A stretch of 11,378 nucleotides of DNA. Origin: Deltaproteobacteria bacterium. GTDB lineage: Bacteria > Desulfobacterota > Binatia > DP-6. A program made the translations under genes and the position numbers. The DNA lies in assembly GCA_005879245.1 (NCBI GenBank), contig VBLA01000094.1, forward strand, positions 1 through 11,378. The letters run 5' to 3'. The notes under the pieces were generated by a model. It was not told where the DNA came from, did not search any database, and saw only the letters and a list, made by a program, of their open reading frames with translations. Every line of letters begins with the position of its first letter. Positions within the stretch are counted from its first letter, which is position 1. Of the stretch, positions 1 to 6,083 are shown in pieces.

Positions 1-143
1 TTCGCGTGGCGCTGGAACTCCTCCTCGGTCGCGGCGCTACGGAGCAGCCACTCGTGCGGGATCCGTTTGTAGCGAAAGTAGGAGCGGACTTTGACGGAGT
101 AGGGCGAGAGCTCGGATCCATAGATGCGATAGGTGTCGGCCAT
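1..143 (-). CDS. Glutathione S-transferase family protein, N-terminal part (partial at left edge)
   Basis: This gene starts with ATG at 143 and runs off the left edge. Only 47 codons are visible, beginning MADTYRIYGSELSPYSVKVR. The thioredoxin-fold start (beta strand YRIYG, then a loop S-P-Y-S at residues 13-16 leading into helix 1 VKVRSYFRYK) matches the N-terminal domain of GST-like proteins, where the loop residue before helix 1 contacts glutathione. Here that position would be Ser or Tyr rather than Cys. It follows the other GST-family gene on the same strand after 11 nt, so the two are probably co-transcribed. The site upstream of the ATG has only a weak GGA-type ribosome binding sequence, consistent with coupling to the preceding gene. 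Class and substrate cannot be judged from this fragment. The frame and the GST fold are clear. Confidence 0.8.
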   Translation of the reverse strand, partial: MADTYRIYGSELSPYSVKVRSYFRYKRIPHEWLLRSAATEEEFQRHA

Positions 144-154
144 GGTCGTCCGGT

Positions 155-847
155 TCACCGCTGCAGCAGCGTGCGCGCGCCTTTCGCGAACTCCTCCGCC
201 GCCGACGTGTCGCCGTCGTCGTCGGCGAGCGCCGGGATCTCGAACGGCACCTTGACGCCGCGCTGACACGCCGGGCGCGCCGCCATCGCGTCCATCCATC
301 GCTGCAGGTGGTCGAGCCCGGTGACGTCGACGCCCGACCACTTGTAGGTCCGCACCCACGTCCAGTTGGCGATGTCGGCGACCGAGTAGTCGTCGGCGAG
401 CCACTCGCTCTCGCCGAGCCGCCGGTCGAGGACCTCGAAGAGGCGGCGGCACTCGTTCTGATAGCGGTCGATCGCCGGCTGAATCTTCTCCGGGAAGTAG
501 CGGTAGAAGACGTTCGCCTGGCCCATCATCGGGCCGATGCCGCCCATCTGAAACATGAGCCACTGGATGACGAGTGACCGCCCCTTGCGGTCGGTCGGGA
601 GGAGGCGGCCCGCCATCTCGGCGAGGTAGATCATGATCGCGCCCGACTCGAAGACGGCGAAGCCGCCCTCGCCGCGGTCGACGATGGTCGGGATGCGGCC
701 GTTCGGGTTGAGCCTGAGATAGTCGGGCTTCTTCTGATCGCCGCCGAGCAGGTTCACGACGTGCACCTCGTAGGGGATGCCGAGCTCCTCGAGCGTGATC
801 GAAGCCTTCCAGCCGTTCGGCGTCGGCGCGGTGTAGAGATCAATCAT
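155..847 (-). CDS. Glutathione S-transferase, Nu-class/YfcG-like
   Basis: A complete 230-residue protein, the normal length for cytosolic GSTs. The N-terminal thioredoxin-like domain (about residues 1-80) carries T-P-N-G at 9-12, the signature of the Nu-class/YfcG group, in which the Thr/Asn loop binds glutathione and the enzymes often have disulfide-bond reductase activity. [11 protein letters not shown] at 48-58 supplies the cis-proline, and the following E-S-G at 67-69 is the usual glutathione-binding segment. An all-helical C-terminal domain follows, including [17 protein letters not shown], the conserved N-capping region of the GST core. Start: ATG at 847, preceded by a purine-rich GAAGGGG about 8 nt upstream. 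It is divergent from the enoyl-CoA hydratase-like gene and first in a tandem GST pair. It probably acts in cytoplasmic detoxification or thiol exchange. The substrate is unknown. Confidence 0.9.
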   Translation of the reverse strand: MIDLYTAPTPNGWKASITLEELGIPYEVHVVNLLGGDQKKPDYLRLNPNGRIPTIVDRGEGGFAVFESGAIMIYLAEMAGRLLPTDRKGRSLVIQWLMFQMGGIGPMMGQANVFYRYFPEKIQPAIDRYQNECRRLFEVLDRRLGESEWLADDYSVADIANWTWVRTYKWSGVDVTGLDHLQRWMDAMAARPACQRGVKVPFEIPALADDDGDTSAAEEFAKGARTLLQR

Positions 848-941
848 CGCGGCTGCCCCTTCCCGTACCTGCTTGACATGCGAACGTCTGTTCCACTACG
901 CAGCGCCAATGCTGCGCTCCACGCGCGCGCAGCGCTTCACG
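848..941. promoter_or_regulatory. Divergent intergenic region between GST and enoyl-CoA hydratase genes
   Basis: This 94-bp space separates two divergently transcribed units. On the plus strand a perfect TTGACA occurs at 873-878, followed after 18 nt by TACGCA at 897-902, a weak -10 match. A transcript would start near 909. An inverted repeat with 6-bp arms, CGCAGC at 899-904 and GCTGCG at 911-916, overlaps the expected start point and could be an operator or a small hairpin. I see no convincing sigma70 pair on the minus strand for the GST genes. The assignment rests on consensus similarity only. Confidence 0.45.
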
Positions 942-1664
942 ATGAGCTCCGAACCGGCCCTCCTCTACGAGAAATCGGGTGGCGTCGCCACCCTCACCAT
1001 GAACCGGCCGGCGGTGCGGAACGCCCTCAACGCCGAGATGCTCTGCCGGCTCGCCGACGCGTGGCAGGACGTGCAGGACGATCCGGCGGTGCGGGTGGCC
1101 ATCCTCACCGGCGCGGGCGAGGAAGCGTTCTCGGCCGGCGCCGACCTCGATCGCCTGGTCTGCATGATGCAGCGGCTGCGCCCGCCGGAGACCGGCGGCT
1201 TCTGCGTCGCCGGCGGCACCGAGATCCTGCAGGCCACCGACATCCGGATCGCGGCCGAGGACGCGCGCTTCGCCATCGCCGAGGTGAAGTGGAGCCTCTT
1301 CCCCATGGGCGGCTCCACGGCCCGCCTCCCGCGACAGATCGCCTTTTGCAACGCGATGGAGATCCTGCTCATGGGTGAGCAGTTCTCCGCCGCGGACGCG
1401 CTCCGCATCGGCCTCATCAATAGAATCATGCCCGCGGCAATGGTCCTCGATGAAGCGCGGCGCTGCGCCGAGGTCATCTGTGGCAATGGTCCCCTCGCGG
1501 TGCAGGCCGTGAAGCGCTCGGTGCTGGCCGGCCTCGGCCGGCCGACCGCCGAGGCGCTCGAGAAGGAGATGGAGATCAGCATCCCGGTCTCGGGGTCGGA
1601 GGACGCCAAGGAAGGAACCCGGGCGTTCAAGGAGAAGCGGAAGCCGGTCTTCAAGGGCCGCTAG
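942..1664 (+). CDS. Enoyl-CoA hydratase/isomerase family protein, apparently with an internal in-frame deletion
   Basis: Crotonase-fold protein that should bind an acyl-CoA and use an oxyanion hole for hydration, isomerisation or hydrolysis. Visible family landmarks are NRPAVRNALN at 21-30, the first oxyanion segment AFSAGADL at 62-69, the second oxyanion segment with the first catalytic Glu (GGTE, E94), and a second Glu in AIAEV (E114) at the place of the second catalytic Glu of rat hydratase. PMGGSTARLPRQI follows. The product is 240 residues, short for this family (usually about 255-270). The strand normally reading K-P-x-x-A-A-V-N-G between the oxyanion segments is missing: the sequence jumps from RLRPPET (84) to GGFCVAGG, so about 30-40 residues seem deleted near base 1190-1197 without a frameshift. 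ATG 942 fits family N-termini. An in-frame ATG at 909 (11 residues longer) and a TTG at 873 are alternatives, but the TTG is part of the predicted -35 box. It is first gene of the four-gene operon. Confidence 0.85.
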   Translation: MSSEPALLYEKSGGVATLTMNRPAVRNALNAEMLCRLADAWQDVQDDPAVRVAILTGAGEEAFSAGADLDRLVCMMQRLRPPETGGFCVAGGTEILQATDIRIAAEDARFAIAEVKWSLFPMGGSTARLPRQIAFCNAMEILLMGEQFSAADALRIGLINRIMPAAMVLDEARRCAEVICGNGPLAVQAVKRSVLAGLGRPTAEALEKEMEISIPVSGSEDAKEGTRAFKEKRKPVFKGR

Positions 1665-1667
1665 GCC

Positions 1668-1673
1668 GAGGAG
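1668..1673 (+). promoter_or_regulatory. Ribosome binding site of the cupin gene
   Basis: GAGGAG lies 7 nt upstream of ATG 1681, a good Shine-Dalgarno match at normal spacing, directly after the TAG of the hydratase-like gene. It supports ATG 1681 as the real start. Confidence 0.7.
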
Positions 1674-1680
1674 CGTCTCC

Positions 1681-2142
1681 ATGCCATCGCTTCCCGCGCT
1701 CGATCCCACCACCGTGCCCGAGTGGCTCGGCTCGGCGTATCCCGAACTCTTCCGCGCCCGCCTCGGGACTCGTTCCAAACGGCCGATTGGCAGCGCGCTC
1801 GGCCTCACCCACTTCGGTGTCAACCTGACGCGCCTGGAGCCCGGCGGTTGTTCTGCGCTCCGGCACTGGCACTCGCAGGAAGACGAGTTCGTCTATGTCC
1901 TCGAGGGAGAGGTCACGCTCGTCACGAACGGGGGGGAGCAGGCGCTCCGCGCCGGCATGACGGCCGGCTTCCCCGCGGGGGTCGCGGACGGGCACCATCT
2001 GATCAATCGCACCGATCGGCCGGCCCTCTACCTCGAGGTGGGCGATCGCACTCTGGACGACGAGGTCCGCTATCCCGACGTGGATCTCTTCCTGTCCCGA
2101 CGGGACGGCGTCTTCCGGCACACCAGCGGCGAGCCCTACTGA
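1681..2142 (+). CDS. Single-domain cupin protein
   Basis: A 153-residue small beta-barrel protein with both cupin motifs. Motif 1 gives H62-x-H64-x4-E69-x6-G76 (start of motif in RHWHSQEDEFVYVLEGE). Motif 2 gives G92-x5-P98-x-G100-x4-H105-x3-N109 (AGMTAGFPAGVADGHHLIN). The three His and the Glu form a complete metal site, so a divalent metal, commonly Mn, Fe or Zn, is expected. The long C-terminal tail ending near DVDLFLSRRDGVFRH resembles the uncharacterised cupins often annotated as regulator-like or mannose-6-phosphate-isomerase-like. It sits 16 nt behind the enoyl-CoA hydratase-like gene and 5 nt before the acyl-CoA ligase, so it is in the same operon. The operon position suggests a metabolite-binding or isomerase/dioxygenase role, but no reaction can be assigned. 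Confidence 0.9.
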   Translation: MPSLPALDPTTVPEWLGSAYPELFRARLGTRSKRPIGSALGLTHFGVNLTRLEPGGCSALRHWHSQEDEFVYVLEGEVTLVTNGGEQALRAGMTAGFPAGVADGHHLINRTDRPALYLEVGDRTLDDEVRYPDVDLFLSRRDGVFRHTSGEPY

Positions 2143-2147
2143 CGACG

Positions 2148-3800
2148 ATGCTCGTTCACCTGGCGGTCATCCAGGAGCTGATCACCAGGCTCATCCCGGA
2201 CCGCGAGGCGATCATCTGGCGGGAGGGCGTGCTCAGCTATGCCGCGTTCCTCCGCCGCTGCCGGCAGGTCGGCCACGCGCTCCGGACGCTCGGTCTCGGG
2301 TGCCACACCGAGCGCGGCCGAGTCGATCCCTGGGAGTCGGGGCAGGACCACGTCGCGGTCTGCATGTACAACTGCCCCGAGTGGCTCGAGGTGATGTACG
2401 GCTCGTACCACGCGCGCGCCGTCATGGTGAACGTCAATTACCGCTACAAGGCGGACGAGCTCAGCTACGTGCTCGCCAACTCCGGTGCGCGGGCGCTCGT
2501 CTACCATGCCGCCTTCGCGCCGCTCGTCGCCGAGGTGCGCGCCGCCCTGCCGACGCTCCGGCACTTGATCCAGATGCGCGACGACTCGGACACGCCGCTC
2601 CTTCCCGGAGCGCTCGACTACGAAGAGCTCCGGGCACGCCAGCCGACGGATCCCCTCGACCTGCCCTATTCGCCCGACGACCTCTACATCCTCTACACGG
2701 GCGGCACGACGGGCATCCCGAAGGGGGTGCTCTGGCGCCAGGAGGACGTCTTCTTCAACGGCCTCGGGGGCCACGTCCCCGGCTTCGAGCGGCTCGACAG
2801 CGAGGAGAAGCTCCGGAGCCACGTCGCCCTCGGCATCGGCGGACGCGCCATCCTGCTGCTCCCGTTCATGCACGGCGCCGGGCAGTGGCTCTCCTTCAAC
2901 AGCTTCCACCGCGGCGGAACGCTCGTCTTCCCCGACGAGGGCCGCCGTCTCGACGCGGAGGGCGCGTGGCACACCGTCGAGCGGCACCAGGTCGATCAGA
3001 TGATGATCATCGGCGATGCCTTCGCCCGGCCACTGATCGCGGCCCTCCGCGCGGGCCGCCACGACGTCTCGTCGGTCCGCGTGGTGGGGAGCACGGCCGC
3101 CGTCCTCTCGCCCGCCGTCAAGCAGGAGCTCATGGCCCTCTTGCCGGAGGGCACGCTCTCCCTGGAGAGCATCGGCGGCTCGGAGATGGGTCTCCAGGCG
3201 ATGAGCTACGACACCGACTCGGGGCAGCCCGGGGTGCCCGCCTACCAGCTCCGGGAGAACACGGTCCTGCTCCGCGGCGATCGGAGCGGCGTCCTCTCGC
3301 CCGGAACCGACGAGCTCGGCTGGATCGCCACGCGCGGCCACCTCCCGCTCGGCTACCTCGGCGACCCGGAGCGCACGCGGCAGACCTTTCCCGTGATCGA
3401 CGGCGTTCGCTACTGCGTGGGCGGTGACCGCGGGCGGTACACCGCCGACGGCCGCGTCCTCTTCCTCGGCCGCGAGGCAGTCTGCATCAACACGGGGGGC
3501 GAGAAGGTCTTCGCGGAGGAGGTCGAGCGGATCGTGAAGAGCCATCCGGCGGTGTACGACGCGCTGGTGGTCGGGGTGCGGAGCGAGCGCTGGGGCCAGC
3601 AGGTGACCGCCCTCGTGTCGACCAAGCCCGGGAGCCCGTCCCCGACGCTCGCCGAGCTTCGCGTCCACTGCGCCGCCCAGCTCGCCGACTACAAGCTCCC
3701 GAAGGCGGTCCTCGTCGTGCCCGAGATCGTCCGGAGCCCGAGCGGCAAACCCGACTACGTCTGGGCGCTGGACTACGCGGGCCGCGCTGCCCCGGCGTGA
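2148..3800 (+). CDS. Acyl-CoA synthetase (AMP-forming, FadD-type)
   Basis: A 550-residue member of the ANL superfamily, which activates a carboxylic acid with ATP to an acyl-adenylate and then to acyl-CoA. Motifs in order: the phosphate-binding loop YTGGTTGIPKG at 183-193; VGSTAAVLS at 313-321; the A5 segment SIGGSEMG at 341-348; GDRGRYTADGR at 426-436, with D427 expected to bind the ribose; the hinge/GR region GREAVCINTGGEKV at 441-454; and a C-terminal PSGKPDY with K534, the usual adenylation Lys. The LWRQED text after the loop resembles the actinobacterial FadD17/FadD19-like steroid or branched-chain ligases; this is a resemblance, not a substrate call. ATG 2148 is chosen because it aligns with family N-termini and lies 5 nt after the cupin stop. 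The open frame extends upstream through the cupin gene, but that part has no similarity. Confidence 0.93.
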   Translation: MLVHLAVIQELITRLIPDREAIIWREGVLSYAAFLRRCRQVGHALRTLGLGCHTERGRVDPWESGQDHVAVCMYNCPEWLEVMYGSYHARAVMVNVNYRYKADELSYVLANSGARALVYHAAFAPLVAEVRAALPTLRHLIQMRDDSDTPLLPGALDYEELRARQPTDPLDLPYSPDDLYILYTGGTTGIPKGVLWRQEDVFFNGLGGHVPGFERLDSEEKLRSHVALGIGGRAILLLPFMHGAGQWLSFNSFHRGGTLVFPDEGRRLDAEGAWHTVERHQVDQMMIIGDAFARPLIAALRAGRHDVSSVRVVGSTAAVLSPAVKQELMALLPEGTLSLESIGGSEMGLQAMSYDTDSGQPGVPAYQLRENTVLLRGDRSGVLSPGTDELGWIATRGHLPLGYLGDPERTRQTFPVIDGVRYCVGGDRGRYTADGRVLFLGREAVCINTGGEKVFAEEVERIVKSHPAVYDALVVGVRSERWGQQVTALVSTKPGSPSPTLAELRVHCAAQLADYKLPKAVLVVPEIVRSPSGKPDYVWALDYAGRAAPA

Positions 3801-4654
3801 CCACCGCCGAGCGCCGCGGGGCGTTCCTCGTGGCCGGCGCGGCGCTGCTCTGGTCCTCCGGCGGCCTCGGCATCAAGGTGATCAGCGAGCCGGCGCTCAC
3901 CGTCGCCTGCTACCGGTCGGGCGTCGCCGCGGTGGCGCTCTTCGCCCTCTTCCGCCCGCGCTACCCTCGCCTCACGCCGGCCTTCGCCCTCGCGGTCGTG
4001 AGCTACGCGGCCTGCCTCACGACCTTCGTCATCGCCACCAAGTGGACGACCGCGGCAAACGCCATCTTCCTGCAGTACAGCGGGGTCGTTTGGATCCTGC
4101 TCTTCTCCCCGCGCCTGCTCCACGAACCCCTGCGCACCCGCGACGTGATCGCGATCGGGCTCGCGCTGGGCGGCATGGCCCTCTTCTTCGCGGGGCGCTT
4201 CGACACCCACGCCCGGATGGGCGACGGCGTCGCGCTTGTCTCCGGACTCTTCTTCGCCATTCTCGTGATGTCGCTCCGCCATCAACGTGGGGCCCCCGCC
4301 GAGGCGGCGACGATCTGGGGCAGCGTCCTCGCGGCCCTCGCGCTCCTTCCCGTCGTGGCGCAATCGCCGCTGCCCGCGTGGCGATCGGTGGCGGTGCTCC
4401 TCTTCCTCGGCATCTTCCAGATCGCGGGGGCGTACGCGCTCTTCCTCCGCGGATTGAAGACCGTCACCGCCGTCCAGGCGTCGCTCGTCGGGATGGTCGA
4501 GCCGATCGCGAACCCCATCTGGGTCTTTCTCGTCCTGGGCGAGCGCCCCGCGCCGCCGGCCGCGCTCGGGGCTGCGGTCGTGCTCGGCGCGATCGCGTGG
4601 CACACCCTCGGCGCCCGCGCTGCCGACGCCCCGCTCACGCCCCCGCCCGATTGA
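3797..4654 (+). CDS. EamA/DMT-family membrane transporter
   Basis: A 285-residue inner-membrane protein with about ten hydrophobic segments in two repeated halves, as in EamA (DUF6) drug/metabolite transporters. Typical features are the early LLWSSGGLGIKV, the half-ending FLQYSGVVWILLFSPRLLHEPL, and in the second half AYALFLRGLKTVTAVQASLVGMVEPIANPIWVFLVLGERP, the conserved V-E-P-x-x-x-x-x-W/L-x-x-x-x-x-x-E signature of the family. GTG 3797 is used, giving a 4-nt GTGA overlap with the stop of the acyl-CoA ligase, so the two are translationally coupled. It ends the plus-strand operon and is convergent with the HAD pseudogene, one base apart, with no terminator visible between them. It may move an organic acid, amino acid or metabolite tied to the operon; the direction is unknown. 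Confidence 0.92.
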   Translation: MTTAERRGAFLVAGAALLWSSGGLGIKVISEPALTVACYRSGVAAVALFALFRPRYPRLTPAFALAVVSYAACLTTFVIATKWTTAANAIFLQYSGVVWILLFSPRLLHEPLRTRDVIAIGLALGGMALFFAGRFDTHARMGDGVALVSGLFFAILVMSLRHQRGAPAEAATIWGSVLAALALLPVVAQSPLPAWRSVAVLLFLGIFQIAGAYALFLRGLKTVTAVQASLVGMVEPIANPIWVFLVLGERPAPPAALGAAVVLGAIAWHTLGARAADAPLTPPPD

Positions 4655-4655
4655 T

Positions 4656-5146
4656 TCAGGGGGCGGGCTGCGCGCGCGCGGGAACGAGATCGAGCAGATC
4701 GGCCAGCCGCTGGATGCGCGGACACTCGACGCTCCCCGGATAGCACCCGAGCGGATCCATCAAGACGGGCTCGACCCCGGCGCGCCGCGCACCGTCGCCG
4801 CGTCCGGCTCGGGCAGGGACCAGAGACAGCTCGCCCGGTTGTCCGCGGCCAGTGCCTCGAGCATGGGCCCCGTCTCGCCGGGCAGGAGACCGAGGCCGGC
4901 GAGGACAGTCTCGAAATAGGACGTCCGCAGCGCGGGTTCCGGCAGTGCCAGACCGTGGCTGCGAGCAGCGGACGCCAGCGCGCGGTCGATCGCCGCCTTG
5001 GCGGCGTACTCGGCCACTCGGATGGCGTGCGGCGTCGTCCGGTATCCGTAGGCCGCGAGCAGCAGGACGATGCGGTCGCAATCCAGGTGCAGGAGCGTAT
5101 TACCGACGTCGAGGAGAATGGCGTGGATCGGCCCGTTACCGAGCAC
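4656..5146 (-). pseudogene. HAD-superfamily hydrolase, broken by internal deletion and frameshift
   Basis: The 5' part reads from GTG 5146 (MLGNGPIHAILLDVGNTLLH), giving HAD motif I as D13-V-G-N-T17, followed by the helical cap to about residue 120 (EPDAATVR). That frame then meets a stop at 4760. The missing C-terminus is recognisable in the next frame, from about 4800 to the TGA at 4656: GARRAGVEPVLMDPLGCYP, then PRIQRLADLLDLV, the usual C-terminal end of HAD-IA proteins. The middle of the fold is absent: the S/T-N motif II, the Lys motif III, the G-D-x-x-x-D motif IV and much of the Rossmann core, about 60-80 codons. The change lies near 4785-4805. A functional hydrolase is therefore unlikely from this sequence. 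It follows the MerB-like gene by 4 nt on the same strand, so an intact ancestor was in that operon. A metagenome assembly error could produce the same picture. Confidence 0.82.
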
Positions 5147-5150
5147 GCAC

Positions 5151-5876
5151 TCACGCCCCCCAGTTGCTCACGTCGACTCCCAGCGCCTTGATGCCGGCGA
5201 TGACGCGCTCGGGGTGGAACGTGACCGGAGGCCAGGCGTAGTTCCACATGCGACTCGTCGCCGTGCTCGCCACGAAGCGCCGCGCCTGCTCGAGCGTGAA
5301 GAGGACACCGCGGCGACAGATATGTCGCTCGTAGGCGAGCGCGTGCTCCGCGTCCTGGGCGTAGTTCATGGTGTCGCACATGCAGATGATGTTCGTCGTG
5401 TTCCAGTCGCGCGGGCTCGAGCTCACATGGATCAGCACCGTGGCGGGCGCCTGCGAGAGAAGGTCGCCGTCGCGGGTCACGATCGTCACGGGCGCGAGGC
5501 AGCACGCGCAGAACGACTCGAGCCGCACCTCCTTCCCGGCGAAGGGCGGCATCTTCGAGAGCGCGATGGCCTCCATGGCGCAGCCCGCGTAGGAGTGGAA
5601 GCGGCCCTCGAGGTGCACCTCGACCTGGCTCGGAAAGCTCGCGAACGGCTGGAGCTTCAGGAGGTTGCAGTTCTGGGTGGTCGGATCGATCGTGCAGGTG
5701 AGGCCGAGGTCGAGCTGGCGGTAGGCGTCGGCGATCCGCTCGCGCGAGAGCCCCGTCGCCTCGTGGATAATCCGCAAGGTGGGACCGCGCCCATGCGCGC
5801 ACCAGTGCTCGTAGAGGAGCTGCCGCAGCACGAGCGCATCGTCGCTGAACTGGAACTCGGGGACACGCTGGGGCAT
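5151..5876 (-). CDS. Alkylmercury-lyase (MerB)-like protein
   Basis: A 241-residue protein resembling organomercurial lyases, which cleave the C-Hg bond by protonolysis using two Cys and one Asp. Residues about 11-57 (VLRQLLYEH... PTLRIIHEATGLSRERI) form the winged-helix N-terminal domain of the family. The catalytic region follows: YAGCAME places C99 at MerB Cys96 and E102 at MerB Asp99. SFCACC (C123, C125, C126) corresponds to the structural Cys117 area, and IICMCD (C165, C167) to Cys159. So the Cys pair is kept while Asp99 is replaced by Glu; the alignment is by eye. The tail is longer than in E. coli MerB (212 residues). No MerA, MerR, MerT or MerP lies in this window. It is first of a two-gene unit with the broken HAD gene. 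ATG 5876 has no Shine-Dalgarno; TAGAGT sits 5 nt upstream. It could be a true lyase or a divergent metal-binding relative. Confidence 0.85.
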   Translation of the reverse strand: MPQRVPEFQFSDDALVLRQLLYEHWCAHGRGPTLRIIHEATGLSRERIADAYRQLDLGLTCTIDPTTQNCNLLKLQPFASFPSQVEVHLEGRFHSYAGCAMEAIALSKMPPFAGKEVRLESFCACCLAPVTIVTRDGDLLSQAPATVLIHVSSSPRDWNTTNIICMCDTMNYAQDAEHALAYERHICRRGVLFTLEQARRFVASTATSRMWNYAWPPVTFHPERVIAGIKALGVDVSNWGA

Positions 5877-5887
5877 GGGGTACTCTA
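5877..5887 (-). promoter_or_regulatory. Possible -10 element next to the MerB-like start (weak)
   Basis: On the minus strand TAGAGT (5887-5882) lies 5 nt before ATG 5876, so a transcript would begin at or next to the start codon and would be leaderless. No Shine-Dalgarno is visible, which fits, but there is no good -35 at 16-18 nt. The call depends only on this hexamer. Confidence 0.25.
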
Positions 5888-5897
5888 GCAGGGGGCC

Positions 5898-6077
5898 GAA
5901 GAACGGACCGCCGTCGCATACGGGGAGCGGGGCACGGGGCACCCCCGCGCGCCGCCTGTGAGGTCGCGTACGCGACGTTCGAACCGACCCGCGCCGTACC
6001 ACGCGACCGAACCGAAGGCGAGCGGGAGTGCCCCGCGCCCCGCTCCCCGTCCACGAACGTCACGGATGCCGTTCTTC
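5898..6077 (-). repeat. Large nested imperfect palindrome (possible long RNA hairpin) between SDR and MerB-like genes
   Basis: The 207-bp space between the SDR stop and the MerB-like start is almost filled by one nested inverted repeat centred at base 5985. A 23-bp arm at 5920-5942 pairs with 6028-6050 at 22 of 23 positions. Continuing inward without gaps to 5969/6001, 42 of 50 positions are Watson-Crick, including an 8/8 block (5962-5969 with 6001-6008). An outer 9-bp block GAAGAACGG (5898-5906) pairs with 6069-6077. In RNA from the minus strand, the direction of both neighbours, three of the eight inner mismatches become G.U pairs; none does on the plus strand. No U-run follows, so it is not a standard intrinsic terminator. 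It may be a structured leader or spacer RNA, a processing or attenuation hairpin, or the remains of a MITE-like element. Confidence 0.7.
5963..5984. repeat. Two abutting perfect palindromes near the palindrome centre
   Basis: GTCGCGTACGCGAC (5963-5976) is a perfect 14-bp palindrome and is followed at once by GTTCGAAC (5977-5984), a perfect 8-bp palindrome. They lie in the central part of the large nested palindrome and could be local cruciform stems or dimeric-protein sites, or simply reflect the repeated GC-rich makeup of this element. Confidence 0.6.
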
Positions 6078-6083
6078 AGCATC

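Noticed and set aside
1722..2147. N-terminal extension of the acyl-CoA ligase reading frame
   Set aside because: This part lies over the cupin gene in another frame, is rich in Arg and Pro as expected for GC-rich shadow frames, and ligase similarity begins at ATG 2148.
2136..3668. 510-codon minus-strand open frame opposite the acyl-CoA ligase
   Set aside because: It is the antisense of a gene with all ANL motifs. Its translation is Arg/Asp/Glu/Val-rich without any recognisable domain.
5877..6002. Longer MerB-like protein starting near 6002
   Set aside because: The added residues are Arg/Pro-rich, overlap the palindrome, and precede the point where family similarity starts (after ATG 5876).
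4282..6063. 593-codon minus-strand open frame across EamA, HAD and MerB-like genes
   Set aside because: It is low-complexity Arg/Pro/Ser text overlapping well-supported genes in other frames, typical of GC-rich DNA.
5898..6077. Classical rho-independent terminator for the SDR operon
   Set aside because: The hairpin loop and size are too large, and no U-run follows the stem on the minus strand (the sequence after it is C/G-rich).
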